64,000 bases of DNA, taken from contig MU001508.1 in the NCBI GenBank assembly GCA_010093485.1, positions 696,051 to 760,050 on the forward strand, written 5' to 3'. Positions 54,301-64,000 of the stretch are shown here, piece by piece; within the stretch, counting starts at the first letter, position 1, and every line of letters begins with the position of its first letter. This DNA comes from Karstenula rhodostoma CBS 690.94. Taxonomy: Eukaryota > Ascomycota > Dothideomycetes > Pleosporales > Didymosphaeriaceae. Made by a program: the position numbers and the translations under genes. The notes beneath the pieces were generated by a model that worked only from the letters and a program-made list of their open reading frames with translations, was not told the origin of the DNA and made no database searches.

Positions 54301-54667
54301 GAAGGACACTGCATCAGCGTTTGCTTCACAACTGGACGAGATCGCACGCAATACTACAGCGCATCAAAACAAAAATGTACCGAGCCCAGTACGTAGGGGT
54401 TACATGACCTTGCCCCCTCGCAACGGTCGTCCTCTTCGTAATGTTGGCAACGGACTATACGACACTTTCGGCCGCGGGCACTTCCGCCCCGTTGGTATGC
54501 CTATTGAGGCTACTGCCCCTTTCCCCGACCCGATTCCTCCTTCCGGTCGCAAGGAGTATGTCGAATATGCCATGGAGCGCACCCCGGACGGATGTGGTGT
54601 CACCGACATTGATCGGGCCGCCGAATGGGTGGGCAAACCCTGCAATACTTGCGAGCCGGACCATTGA
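51317..54667 (+). CDS. Large disordered protein with a short Cys/His N-terminal motif
   Basis: Not recognised as a named family. Five exons: 51317-51417, 51468-53024, 53110-53633, 53739-53963, 54012-54667; 1020 aa, all joins in frame. Exon 1 encodes MCLYRYVYYSRCQHSEFIRV followed by SYCDRAKALG: Cys2, Cys12, His14 and Cys23 could bind a metal. Such a short start also occurs in other fungal disordered proteins as I remember them. The body is Ser/Pro/Arg-rich with many SPTK/SPxK sites and coil-free. The C-terminal third holds the most ordered part, with QPFFDNLAFDPFAVDNFGMP and YGTLPPRNGRP-like segments, then a TDIDRAAEWVGKPCNTC end. Phosphoregulated scaffold is a guess. An alternative start at 51595 would drop the Cys/His motif. 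Confidence 0.75.
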
Positions 54668-55409
54668 TTATTCTCTTTGAGGTGGGTACATTTGCTTCTT
54701 GTTTCGTCGATCCCCTGTTGCCTCTCTGGATAACTGGATTGGGCGCATGATGGTTTTCTTTCTACCTCATCCTTGGTCTTGGAGCGCCCGTTATGGGCGA
54801 GGAAAGTGATGTTCACTTCCGAGTGCTTCTTGTATCATAGCGTGGAGGACTCTCTTTTGTGTATTATTCGTTTGACCGCATGTTTATGAAACACGATTTG
54901 TTCGGGTAGCCTACCGATCGCTCCGGAGTACGAGTTGAATGAAAACGAAGTTCTGGATACCGTGTGATCTTTACTATCAGGTGCATTCGAGATACTTGGA
55001 GATACTCTGGTCGGTTGGTTGACCTAACTCAATGTGACCATGAACAGTTTAGATCGACGCATTCATTATTTTTGATTACGTACGGAGGTGTGGAGGGCAA
55101 ATGTTCTCCACTTTTCTGCACTGGTCCTGGTATAAAACAAGCGCTATCCAACAAGAATGAACAAAGAAGAGTAACAAAAGGAAAAAGAGAAGGATCCCCA
55201 TGTCACCCAAGAGAATACCCGCTCCCGACCCTGAAATCCGACCCAACACCAACACCAATACCGACCTCCTTGTCGCCGTTCGGATCCGTGTCCAGGTTCC
55301 CCATAGAAGTAGTAGAAGAAGAAGACGCCTCCCCCCGCCTCCCGCGCTCCCTCAGCTTGCGCATAGAGATGGAGCTCCGCGCGCTCCTTGCGTGCTCGAC
55401 GCCCGCCTT
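54668..55409. other. Convergent intergenic region
   Basis: Between the 3' ends of the disordered-protein gene and tricalbin. No gene or notable repeat. Confidence 0.5.
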
Positions 55410-58400
55410 CTAAGCCGGCGTCACGCTCCTGCTCTCCCTTCCTCTGCTCAGCAGGGCCCTCCCCTTGGTCACCTTCGGACTGCTCGGCCCGCTGTGCCCC
55501 CCGCTCTGCGCGTCCGCGGGGGTAAAACTACTCCTCACCACAACGACGCCCTGGCCGACGGACACGCTCTTCTCGCCGCCACCCCCCTGGTCGTCGACCG
55601 TGAACGCCGCCTCGCCGAGCTCCTCGTCGCGGCCAAAGGTCGCGTGGTTCTTGACGACGAGCTTGAAGAAGGCGTCGGCGCCGCAGGGCACCTTGAAGGA
55701 CTCGTCGGCAAAGGTGGCGGAGCCCGCGGGGGCCTTGATGTGGTCTGTTTTGTGGACGTCCTTGGGGCCCTTAGGGGTGTCGAGGCGCACGAAGACGCGG
55801 AGGTTGGCGCCCGCGGGGAAGCCCGAGGCGGAGAGGATGGAGAAGTGCGCGGTGCCCTGATCGGCGGCGGGTGCAGCGCCGCCGTGCGCAGACACGAACG
55901 ACTGCGCGCCCCAGGAGCGGTGGCGGCTGTGGTTCTTTTCCGCCGCGGCGTTAGCGTTGGAGGATGTGCTGGGACGCCCATCCGAATCGATGGAGATGGC
56001 GGGAACGGGCTCGTCGGGTACCGTGCTGCCGTTGAGGGTTGAGCCGTCGAAGTCTTCGGGGGCGGCGCCGCGGGACTTCCTGCGCTTGAAGCCGCGGCCC
56101 AAGAAGGTGCCTGCGCGGACGACGCCGCCGCCGACGAGGACGGCGCCCTTGCCGACACCTTTGACGGGTGCGCCGATGACCTTTCCAGGGACGGCGAAGG
56201 TGCCCGAGAATGTGCTTGAGCCTTGTCGCGCGCGCATGACGTAGTCTGGCTTGAACAGCATCTTCAAGCGGACGGCGCCTGACTTTCCGTCGAGGCCTAG
56301 CGTGACTTCCTGCTGTTGGAATGGCTCCAGTATGTCTAAGTTGATAGCGGCTTTGCCCAGGAAGTCGGCTTTGTCGCCAAAGTCCCAGTCGAAGACCCTC
56401 ACTTCGAATTCGGCTGCCGTTCGGCTGCGAACAGGTATCTCAAAGTACTCGTTCCATGCGGGGTGCAGTGTCTTCTTCTGGGTCTTCGTCTTGTAGACTT
56501 CCTTCTCGTTGAGAACGAACTTGCAGTACGGGTCTGAGAAGCCGTTGCGATCGGCGGCTGGGAGGTCTGCCGCGTCGAGGACTTCGACGCGGAGGGTACC
56601 CTGGTTGTTGAACGATTCGCTAGGGTCCAGATGCATCTTGACAGGCAGATACTTGAGGCTGACCGTGATCTTGTTTTCGCGACCATGATTATCTTTCAGG
56701 ATGAGCTGAGTGGGAGTGTACTATCTCGCATTAGCGTGCACTAAAAGAGTGAGGCACCGCAGTACTTACCAAGCATCGCCGAAGCGTGTCCAGGGTGTTT
56801 CCTGTAAGCTTAGCAATAACATGGTCCTCGTCGTTCTCGCCCTTCTTGTCAATGTGCTCGATGATTCGAAGCGTGATCTTGGAGAAGTCAAGTTCCCGAA
56901 CCATCGTATCGCCGACTGCTGTTGTTAGAAGCGACATCTAATTGGCGTGGCCGTAGACTCACCTTCGTTGAACGTCGTATGCTTGCTTTTGATCTTAGCG
57001 CTGGAGTAGCTTGGGAAAGCCATGTCATCCATGAGGATATCGACATAAGCTCCAGTTTCCGCAAACTCGCCCTCGATGAGCTTGAACACGATGAGACCAG
57101 ATTCTATACCACAGGTTAGCGAGCGTCATGAAACCAGGTAGGAATCGAAGAGATAATGCTGTGGGGCGGCAAAACCAACTCAGCTCATTATATGCCTCCG
57201 GGAAACTAGGAGATCCTCTAAGCTCACCATACTGCTGCAGGTCGTCAGCAGTGAGATGCAGTTTCTCAATCTCCTTCTGAGAAACCACATCGTCTTCCTG
57301 CTCGACCTGCGCCATGCTTTTTTCAAGTTGCTTCGCGACATCGAGCTCGCTGCCGGCGGTGTGTGAGGTTCGGAGGGACGAAATGGTTCCTGCAGTCTCC
57401 GATCGCGCCATGCCGGACACGCTCGAAGTATTCTTCTTGTGTCCCCTAGGAGCGGAGTCGATGGACTTGCTAACAGAGCCCTTCCGAGACAAGCCATCCT
57501 CACTGTCTGAATCCTCCTCGTCGGGGTCATAGACAGGATACGTGGGGTAGAAAGAACAGGTGTAGTTGAGGATACCCTTCGCTTGTGTACGGGCTCCCAA
57601 GTGCAGGTGGCCTTGCTGTGTCTCCTTTTGTTCGTGGATGAGCCATTGCCCATCATCGCCTTGGTGGACGTAGTCGCCTGCGGTCAGCTCGATGTGACCC
57701 AAGGAGCGGTCTTTGCCTAGGTGCTCCTCGTCCATGACCTCGACAGTCAACTTCTCGCGCTGCGTGTGGATAGGCACATAGATGATCTCATCCCAGTCCG
57801 GATTCAGATTGTTCTTGAACGTCACTGTCCGCCCCTTCTCAACGCCCGAGAGCAAGACGCGGACATACGGGTCTGATTTGCCCATCGTCTCGACGTTGCG
57901 TAGATCCCGAGCATTCTTGAAGTGCAGACGCATGACACCAATAGGTGTGAGGTAGCCACCTCCAACCGCTGCGCCCCTTAACGCGACGGGCTTCCATTCG
58001 ATCTTCATCTTGGCGCGTCCGGTTTTGGCGCCGTGGAGATGGTACCACTCCTGGCCCTTTGCCATTAGCTCCAACATATCGTCAATAGTGATCTGGTACG
58101 AGCCGAGGATAGGATCCGCCGCCAGATCGCGGTCGTCTTTGATGAGCAATCCGAGCTTGGCCTTCTTACGGTCAGTGATGAGAAGCTCTTTGCTTGCATC
58201 TGGGAAGACAGGTTGGTTCGTTCGCTTCATGACTGTCGACCTGTGCACCTCTCGCCCGTTGAGCAAGAGCATGGCGTAGGGGCTCAGCTGTCCGATCATG
58301 CTCTTCTCGTGGTCTAGCTCTTTCGCCTGCTCGATGGTAAACTTGGCAATGCCGGTGCGCGATTCCGGTGGCGGCTCCTTTGTGCCGTCTTGCAAAGTTT

Positions 58401-60256
58401 CGCCTTCGAGCACAGGGAAGAAGCGAATGTCCGCTTGAATTATACCACGTGATCGGCCGCCAGCTGTAACCTCGAGGTGTAGGTTCTCATGCTCATCATC
58501 GGTCTCCAGTTGCTCCAATGCAAAAGTTGCCACCCCAAGCTCTTTATCTTTTCGGAAATCATTGAAATCATAGACGTTGATGGTCAACGCATCCTTTAGC
58601 GAAGTCACGATGATGTTCACGGTCTGGTTCCAGCGTGGGTTCGCATTCTCCTTCACTGTCGCCGTGCGAGCAAGCTCCGTCCTGTTGTTGATGGACACGG
58701 TGGCATATGGATCTGGAGTGCCCGAAAACTTGTCGGGATTCTTGAGACCCTGAGCACCATGGAAAGTAATTTGAAGAACGCCGATGGCTTGGTCGATGGG
58801 ATCGCCTGCAAGCATCTTCGCGATTTCGATAGGAAAGATGTTCGGAGCGTACATCATCGGGGCAAGGCTGGCATGGATCATCTCCATGATGAAAGTCTCC
58901 AGACCAGGGATGAAGTTGATGTCGAAGCCGAAGGTCTCGCCACCGAGAGGCTTGCACACATAGTCGATGGTAGGGCGCTCCAAGAACGACATCTCCACGC
59001 GCTCGATGTGGGGAAACGGTATCTGGAGCTTGCACTTGAGGCGCATCAGGCCGGAGAAAGCCATGTCTTCAACGATGACATCGAGGCCTTTACTGATGAC
59101 TCCCTTGCCCAGGCGGACTTCGAGCACAACCTTGGGGTTGATCTTTTGCTTGAGTTGTCGTGATGTGAGATCGGCCGTGTCGTTCGGGTTGAAGCTGAAT
59201 TTCCAGTCCATGAGCACAATGTCGTCCTGGGCCTTTGGATAGGTCTTCACGTGCTCCAGCCGCGGAGGTTTGGTTCCCAGGACGAATTCTTTCATCCGCA
59301 GGCCCTCGAGGAAAGCGGGCGTGGAAGTAGACAGAACCTGGTCAACCGTGCCCACGATGGTTTTGCACAGTACCGGGGCGTAAATGGGCCAAAACTTGAC
59401 GAGAAAGCTGTTGATCCACTCGAGGCTCTCCGTGTCCGTCTCAAGCCTGCTCTTGGCCATTTCGCGGTTCAGGTCATCACGCGCATTGCGGCGGACGCGA
59501 CGGATCGAGGTTCGGTAGTAGGTGCCGCAGATGGCCATGATGCAGAAGACCCATCCCAGCCCACCTCCAAGCACTGCCACCACCCAGGAGCTCAGGCAGG
59601 CGAAGATGATGACGCCTGTGTTATGGTACCAATCGCCGAAGAATTTGTCCTCAAGCTTGCCCTCGAGAAAAGTCTGGTGGTCCAGGAGCGATCCCTCGTC
59701 GTCCTGGTTCTCGGAGCCTGGCAAGCCAAAGCGTGGAGCCCAGCCGACGCGGCCCCACTCATCGTCCTCGTCGAGCTGGGGGAGCACGCCGTTTGGTGAA
59801 TCCGAGGTTTGCGAGATTGGTGAGGTTGGCACGTCCATGGCACCCGCTTTCGACGCTGGGGGGAGGGCGTGTTTCGGACCGGTTCCATTCTACGGGCGTG
59901 GTCAATTCCCATATTTCGCAGCGTGTTGGCTGGGACTCACAGCATCCGAAGCAAGGGCAACGGCATGGGGGTTCCGCTCGTGGTGGAAGTTCTTGGGGAC
60001 TTGCTGTTCGCGTGCACGTCAGCTTCGCCGTCGTATCTCAGAGGGGTGGCATTTCCAAGCATACCGCTCTCGCTTGGGCCGCCTTCTCCTCCGGGCTGGC
60101 GTCCGGGTCGAACTTGAAGGCGGCGCTGCCGCCTTCGCGGGCTTCGTTCACGATGGCACGCTCGGCCTGGTCGGTGGTCACGCTGGAATTGGGGTCTTGG
60201 GCGGCCTCGATGGCGCGCTGCTGCTTGAGCTCGGATGCGCGCTGCATGGTCGCCAT
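55410..60256 (-). CDS. Tricalbin (extended synaptotagmin-like ER-PM tether)
   Basis: Six exons: 60256-60065, 60003-59941, 59889-57228, 57103-56963, 56915-56770, 56720-55410; 1504 aa with every join in frame. The disordered N-terminus with an SPEEKAAQAR-type segment is followed by a membrane hairpin at about residues 175-210 (GVIIFACLSSWVVAVLGGGL then WVFCIMAICG). An SMP lipid-transfer domain is at about 240-440 (begins ESLEWINSFLVKFWPIYAP). Five C2 domains follow, starting at IGVLQITFHGAQGL, GIAKFTIEQAKEL, GVMRLHFKNARDL, GTLRVEVLDAADL and GTAHFSILSASGF. SDPY loops with acidic residues in the third and fourth suggest calcium binding; the second and fifth lack them. Tricalbins anchor in cortical ER and tether the plasma membrane. 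The C-terminal part alone could be mistaken for a separate gene, but splicing is continuous. Confidence 0.93.
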
Positions 60257-60510
60257 GGTCGGAGCCGCGGGCGGAGGGCCGACCCTCGATTATATAGCTG
60301 CCGGGACCAGTGGCCGAGGGTTCAATTGACGGGCTCGCGGTCGAGCTGGGCGACAATGGGCACAAGGGCGTACCAGGGAACAAAGGGAAGAGAGAGAGTT
60401 CGGGATTGCGTGAGTCTGCTTGTTGTTAGCTGGCGCCCACCTTGAGCTTGCTGCGGGCTATCAGCGTAGCGCGACCCTGTGTCTCTCAAAGAGGGCTTGC
60501 TCCCGCCCGC

Positions 60511-60537
60511 TGTGGCACTGGCACTGGCACTGGCACC
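60511..60537 (+). repeat. Hexanucleotide repeat (TGGCAC)n
   Basis: About four copies of TGGCAC (GTGGCACTGGCACTGGCACT and onward). Confidence 0.8.
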
Positions 60538-60797
60538 ACTCACCAAAGCTAACCCCGCCGTTTAGCGCGCTGCAGCAGCAGCTAGCACGAGGAATTCAAA
60601 CACACGCACCGCACAGAGGAAAGGCAAGGAGCGTGGAGGGCGACGGGGGGGCGCGTTGCGGAATAATAGGTACAAGGCGACGTGGACGGCCAGGAGCTCG
60701 CAGCAAGCACAGCAGTGACGTCTGCTGCCCTGTTCGCTCGATCCGGGTGCCTGAGCGCCGGGCGACATCCCTGCACCACCCAAGAGAGATGTCCCGC

Positions 60798-60837
60798 GCC
60801 CAGCACCAGCACCAGCACCAGCACCAGCACCAGCACA
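60798..60837 (+). repeat. Hexanucleotide repeat (CAGCAC)n
   Basis: Six to seven copies of CAGCAC/CACCAG, perfect. Noncoding in the accepted models. Confidence 0.85.
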
Positions 60838-61626
60838 CAGCCGAGGATACCAAGTCACCTCGGTGCCGCCAGGCGTGTCTCTCCAGCAGATTGCATGCTG
60901 CTCGCCCTCTGCTGGGCTCTGCGGAACTCTGCTGAGGCGCCTCCATCACGCCTGTTCACGATAGCTATGCCCTGGCGCAGACACGCCCCAGCCAATGGCA
61001 CCCGTCCCGTACTTGCCGCCACAGCCAAACGAGAAGCTCCAACATGTGGCTGCCGCTGCTCCAACATCAAACGCTCTTCTCACGCTGAGCCCTCTGCTGC
61101 CGCATCTTCCGTTCCGCGTTGCCGGTGAGCCTGTAGCTGTGTCCTGACCATGGCTCTTACACGGCCTCGGCTTGCCCTGCGTCCGACGTCTGCAGATGGA
61201 GAGCCTCATTCCATTCGACCTGCGCACCGCCACAACTAGCTCGAGCCCTTGTGGAGACATGTGTGATTTGATTGCCGTGACTTCGGCGATATCGTTGAGC
61301 CGACGGACCCAACGACCTTTCGAATCGAGTTTGATAGAAGCCGCATCAGGCCCAGGGCCATGCCGCGACTGTGTTGATGTGGTTCGAGCATCGGCATGAG
61401 CATAAGGCACAGAATGAATGGGCCATGCTTCCATCCACGTATAACAGACGAATTTCTACAGGCTGCATAGTCCTATCGAGCGTCGCTGGCCTTGATCCAA
61501 GCCAACATGTACCAAGCGCTTTACACTGCCAGAGCGCCCGGCCGTGCGCACCCACTTTGTTGTGCTGGGGACGACTGGGGTGATGACTCTGTCATCGTCG
61601 AGCGAGCCCTTCGATACGCCGCCCTC

Positions 61627-63382
61627 TTAATCAGAGTATAAGCTTTCTTCATAGCCTGACGAGTCGGATTCGTCCGACGAGACTCCAGCGCCATAAGGGG
61701 CCCAGTTGCCCTCGCTATCTGCTTCCTCTTCTGGTATTGAATGTACAAACTCGAAGAGGATGCCTTGGTCAAGCAACAAATTCCCAAATTTTTCCCAGTT
61801 GTACGAAGGTGGTGTCAATAGGCTGTGGTAGATCACTTTCACTTCCCGGAGCGAAGTCGGATTTTCGCTCAAGTACCAAGCCATGTAGTCGAGGCATCTT
61901 TGGTAGTATGCTCTTCCGTCATGAATCATGTTCATCGTCAAGAACTGTACTGAGCGTGGGAGGTTCGCGACTATGCTTTCCACGGTGGTGGTGGTGACCT
62001 GTGGTTGCTGCGCGAGCACAGCTAGGGGAACTTCGAGGTGGGAGAGCTTGACAAAGCCGGAAAGGAATCCCAGAGCGCCCATGTAATTTCGATCCTCGGA
62101 ATGTATACCGTCACGCCAAGAAAGGGTTTCCAGCAATGAAGTGTGGCTCTTGAGCGATTTGACCATGCTGGGGGTTGACAAAGGATGTTAGCAGTTGTTA
62201 CAATTGGTGCAAACTGTTCCATAGCGATGGTATCAGTGGACCGAGGCACGTTACCCAGCGCCACGCAGGGCACTTCCAAGTGATTGGGCTACTAGGAGAA
62301 CAGGAGTCCACATACCTAAACCAACTGTTCGACGCAGCAATCTCGCCGTAGGGTTCGTACCCTTGTTGCCCAGAAATCCCCCAGTAATCGTCGCTGTGCC
62401 GGCCACTCACCTCGAAATGATCCGTGGAGCTCCAATATCGGAACACTTTGAGCTTTTTGATGCCGGAGATGACCACATTAAGAAGATCATCATCGACAAA
62501 ACTCATCTCCAACTGTAATTCATCGATTAGTGAGCTCCGATTTGGAAACAGACGTCGCAACTCTTCTTTCGCGGTTTCTCCCGTAGACGTCCACTCAAAA
62601 AGGCCAACCAACGTTACTTTGCGCATGGAGCGTAATCTGAATAGTGGAGCCAAATGTCGGAGTTTCAAATACTGGACATCCACGCGGATGGATTTGAGGT
62701 ACTGGAATCTATGCACACCGCCAAGATCCACGCCGTTCGCAATTTTCCGAAAGTGACTGAGCCACCGTGGAAGTTTACCTGGCGTCTCAACGGGTGCTCC
62801 ATCGTCGATCTCTAGCCTTGCGATGTTAGGTGTGTATAACAGCATGGTAGCGTATAACAGTTCCTGGTCCACTTGGCGGTCGTTGCAGTCGGAGGCCCAT
62901 TGCTTCCAATCGAATCTGGGTATTTCCAAACTTCTCAGGCTGTCTTTGATCAATTGCTTATCGGAGATAGACGGCACATATGGAGGTCGTTCCGAATGAA
63001 CGGTTGGTCCATACTTGAATGAAACGAACTTCACATGAGAAGCAATATCTGCATCGCACATAACCGTGCGAAGGAATGGATAGGGTGTGCAAAAGAAACT
63101 GTCGTACGTCGAGTAGAGTCTGTCCACGACTATGCGGTGGAATCGTCGGTTCGTGAGGGACAAGCTGGCCAGTGTGAGGAGTTGAAAACGCTGGAGATCA
63201 ATCCCGGGCAAGTAGTCAAGAATCTCTACGATTAGCTCGTCCGGTAAATCGTTCAGCGAAGCAGAGTGTGCGCGCCTTGTCGCTGCAGGTGGACCTTCAC
63301 TTCGCGGAGGCTCCTTCTTCGTTGGCCTCGACTTTCGCTGCACCTGCGACGGCAGCGGTGGGAAATCTTTGCTGCTGAGCAT
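61627..63382 (-). CDS. F-box protein with leucine-rich-like C-terminus
   Basis: Two exons, 63382-62316 and 62167-61627; intron 148 nt with a GCTAAC branch site; 535 aa. A basic disordered N-terminus precedes the F-box at about residues 43-85 (LNDLPDELIVEILDYLPGID then LASLSLTNRRFHRIVVDRLY). The remainder has irregular Leu-rich repeats and ends in an acidic Ser/Glu tail (SDESDSSGYEESLYSD). Proteins of this plan are substrate receptors of SCF ubiquitin ligases and are numerous in ascomycetes. The target is unknown. The start is the first ATG in frame; 63 bp of open frame precedes it without an ATG. Confidence 0.85.
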
Positions 63383-64000
63383 GTTTGACGTCTTGGGTTC
63401 TAAGCCCAGCCTCGAAGTTTTCGTGAAGAAGGGGTATGAAAGCAAACGTCTGGCGAATGACGATGGGACAACGTGGAGCGCTAGTTAGTCAGCGCTAACT
63501 CGGCTGAGTAAACACTGCCCCGCGGCTCGCCCATCGTATCCTCCAGGCTTCATGCACCTTCTGGTAGAACATGCAAAATAGGATTCATAGGAGCTCAAGT
63601 ATCGCGAAGAATATGTACTGCTCCTCTTGTGGGGAACATCCAGATCCTGAGATAGCGGCAGTACTCTGCGGTGCATCATGTGTTGTACCTAGCGGTTTCC
63701 AGGGCCCACCGGTAAGGGGCCATCAAGTGCATTTATATGTTTATATAGCAAAGCTTTGGGTAGATCTGCAGCTGATACGCCGACGTGATCATAATCCTTT
63801 GTTGGCAGCTGAACTTTCAAGGATAGTACGCACTATTAAGCCCGTACGGTGGCGGAGACGTGTTGTTATTGAGCCCAGCTTGTCCAGACTTTCTCATCCG
63901 TTCAAAACGACAATCGACCCATTTAGGCATCTATTTGCATGGACTGCAGAATTGTGAATGTTGCCGCACGTGAAATGCTCGAGCCAACTTTAACCTAAAC
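63383..64000. other. Right edge of window
   Basis: Promoter side of the F-box gene. No further gene seen; short frames on both strands lack any recognisable domain. Confidence 0.5.

Larger units (their letters stand above)
60257..61626. other. Upstream region of tricalbin and 3' flank of the F-box gene
   Basis: No gene accepted. Contains two hexanucleotide repeats (listed). Open frames across them encode only Gly/Ala or Cys/Trp low complexity. Confidence 0.5.

Noticed and set aside
55200..56042. 280-codon plus-strand open frame
   Set aside because: Antisense shadow of the C2-domain exon of tricalbin, which has clear motifs on the minus strand.
55410..56720. Separate C2-domain gene at the left end of tricalbin
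   Set aside because: Splice joins at 56720/56770, 56915/56963 and 57103/57228 are all in frame and link it to the upstream SMP and C2 exons, as in full-length tricalbins.
60562..60949. Open frames encoding Gly-Ala or Cys-Trp repeats
   Set aside because: Translation of a hexanucleotide repeat in the upstream region of tricalbin; present in all three frames.

Overview
The window is nuclear DNA of a filamentous ascomycete (Pezizomycotina). Evidence: short GT-AG introns of mostly 43-150 nt, Zn(II)2Cys6 transcription factors, an intron-bearing tRNA-Gln, fungal wall and plant-polysaccharide enzymes, and an island mutated in the manner of repeat-induced point mutation (RIP). Class is not certain; Dothideomycetes is a guess from gene style only. 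All gene models are by eye, joining reading frames at splice sites that restore both frame and domain continuity; none is confirmed by transcripts.

Layout. 0.35-6.5 kb: a five-exon Zn2Cys6 regulator, a short-chain dehydrogenase and tRNA-Gln(CTG). 6.5-8.5 kb: no gene. 8.50-17.15 kb: a nested transposon island. A small element with 26-bp inverted ends and a TTA duplication (PIF/Harbinger-like) was entered by a Ty3/Gypsy chromovirus with 246-bp LTRs and a perfect 5-bp duplication (ATAGT). The retroelement has been almost emptied of CA/TG dinucleotides and carries no open gene. 17.7-21.6 kb: a CAT-fold acyltransferase and a convergent FAD monooxygenase, possibly a small metabolic pair. 21.6-25.8 kb: gene-free, with a complex fold-back repeat. 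25.85-27.3 kb: a GPI-anchored Crh-type GH16 enzyme. 27.3-30.8 kb: a poly-T tract, a dispersed short repeat and one orphan small gene. 30.8-33.0 kb: a multicopper oxidase with anomalously short introns. 33.4-41.0 kb: SET protein, second Zn2Cys6 regulator, luciferase-like FMN monooxygenase, exopolygalacturonase. 41-44 kb: no gene. 44.1-63.4 kb: the conserved 'core' part: forkhead factor, cactin and XLF/Nej1 head to head over 295 bp, a large disordered protein, a full-length tricalbin (1504 aa, SMP plus five C2 domains) and an F-box protein.

The left two thirds are accessory in character (secreted enzymes, oxidoreductases, regulators, repeats). The right third holds housekeeping genes for splicing, end joining and ER-plasma membrane contact. 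No single novel multi-gene system is evident. The most unusual signals are the nested and fully RIP-exhausted transposon, the laccase introns of 28 and about 33 nt, the fold-back repeat cluster at 24.7-25.0 kb, and a short repeat family scattered over at least 35 kb.
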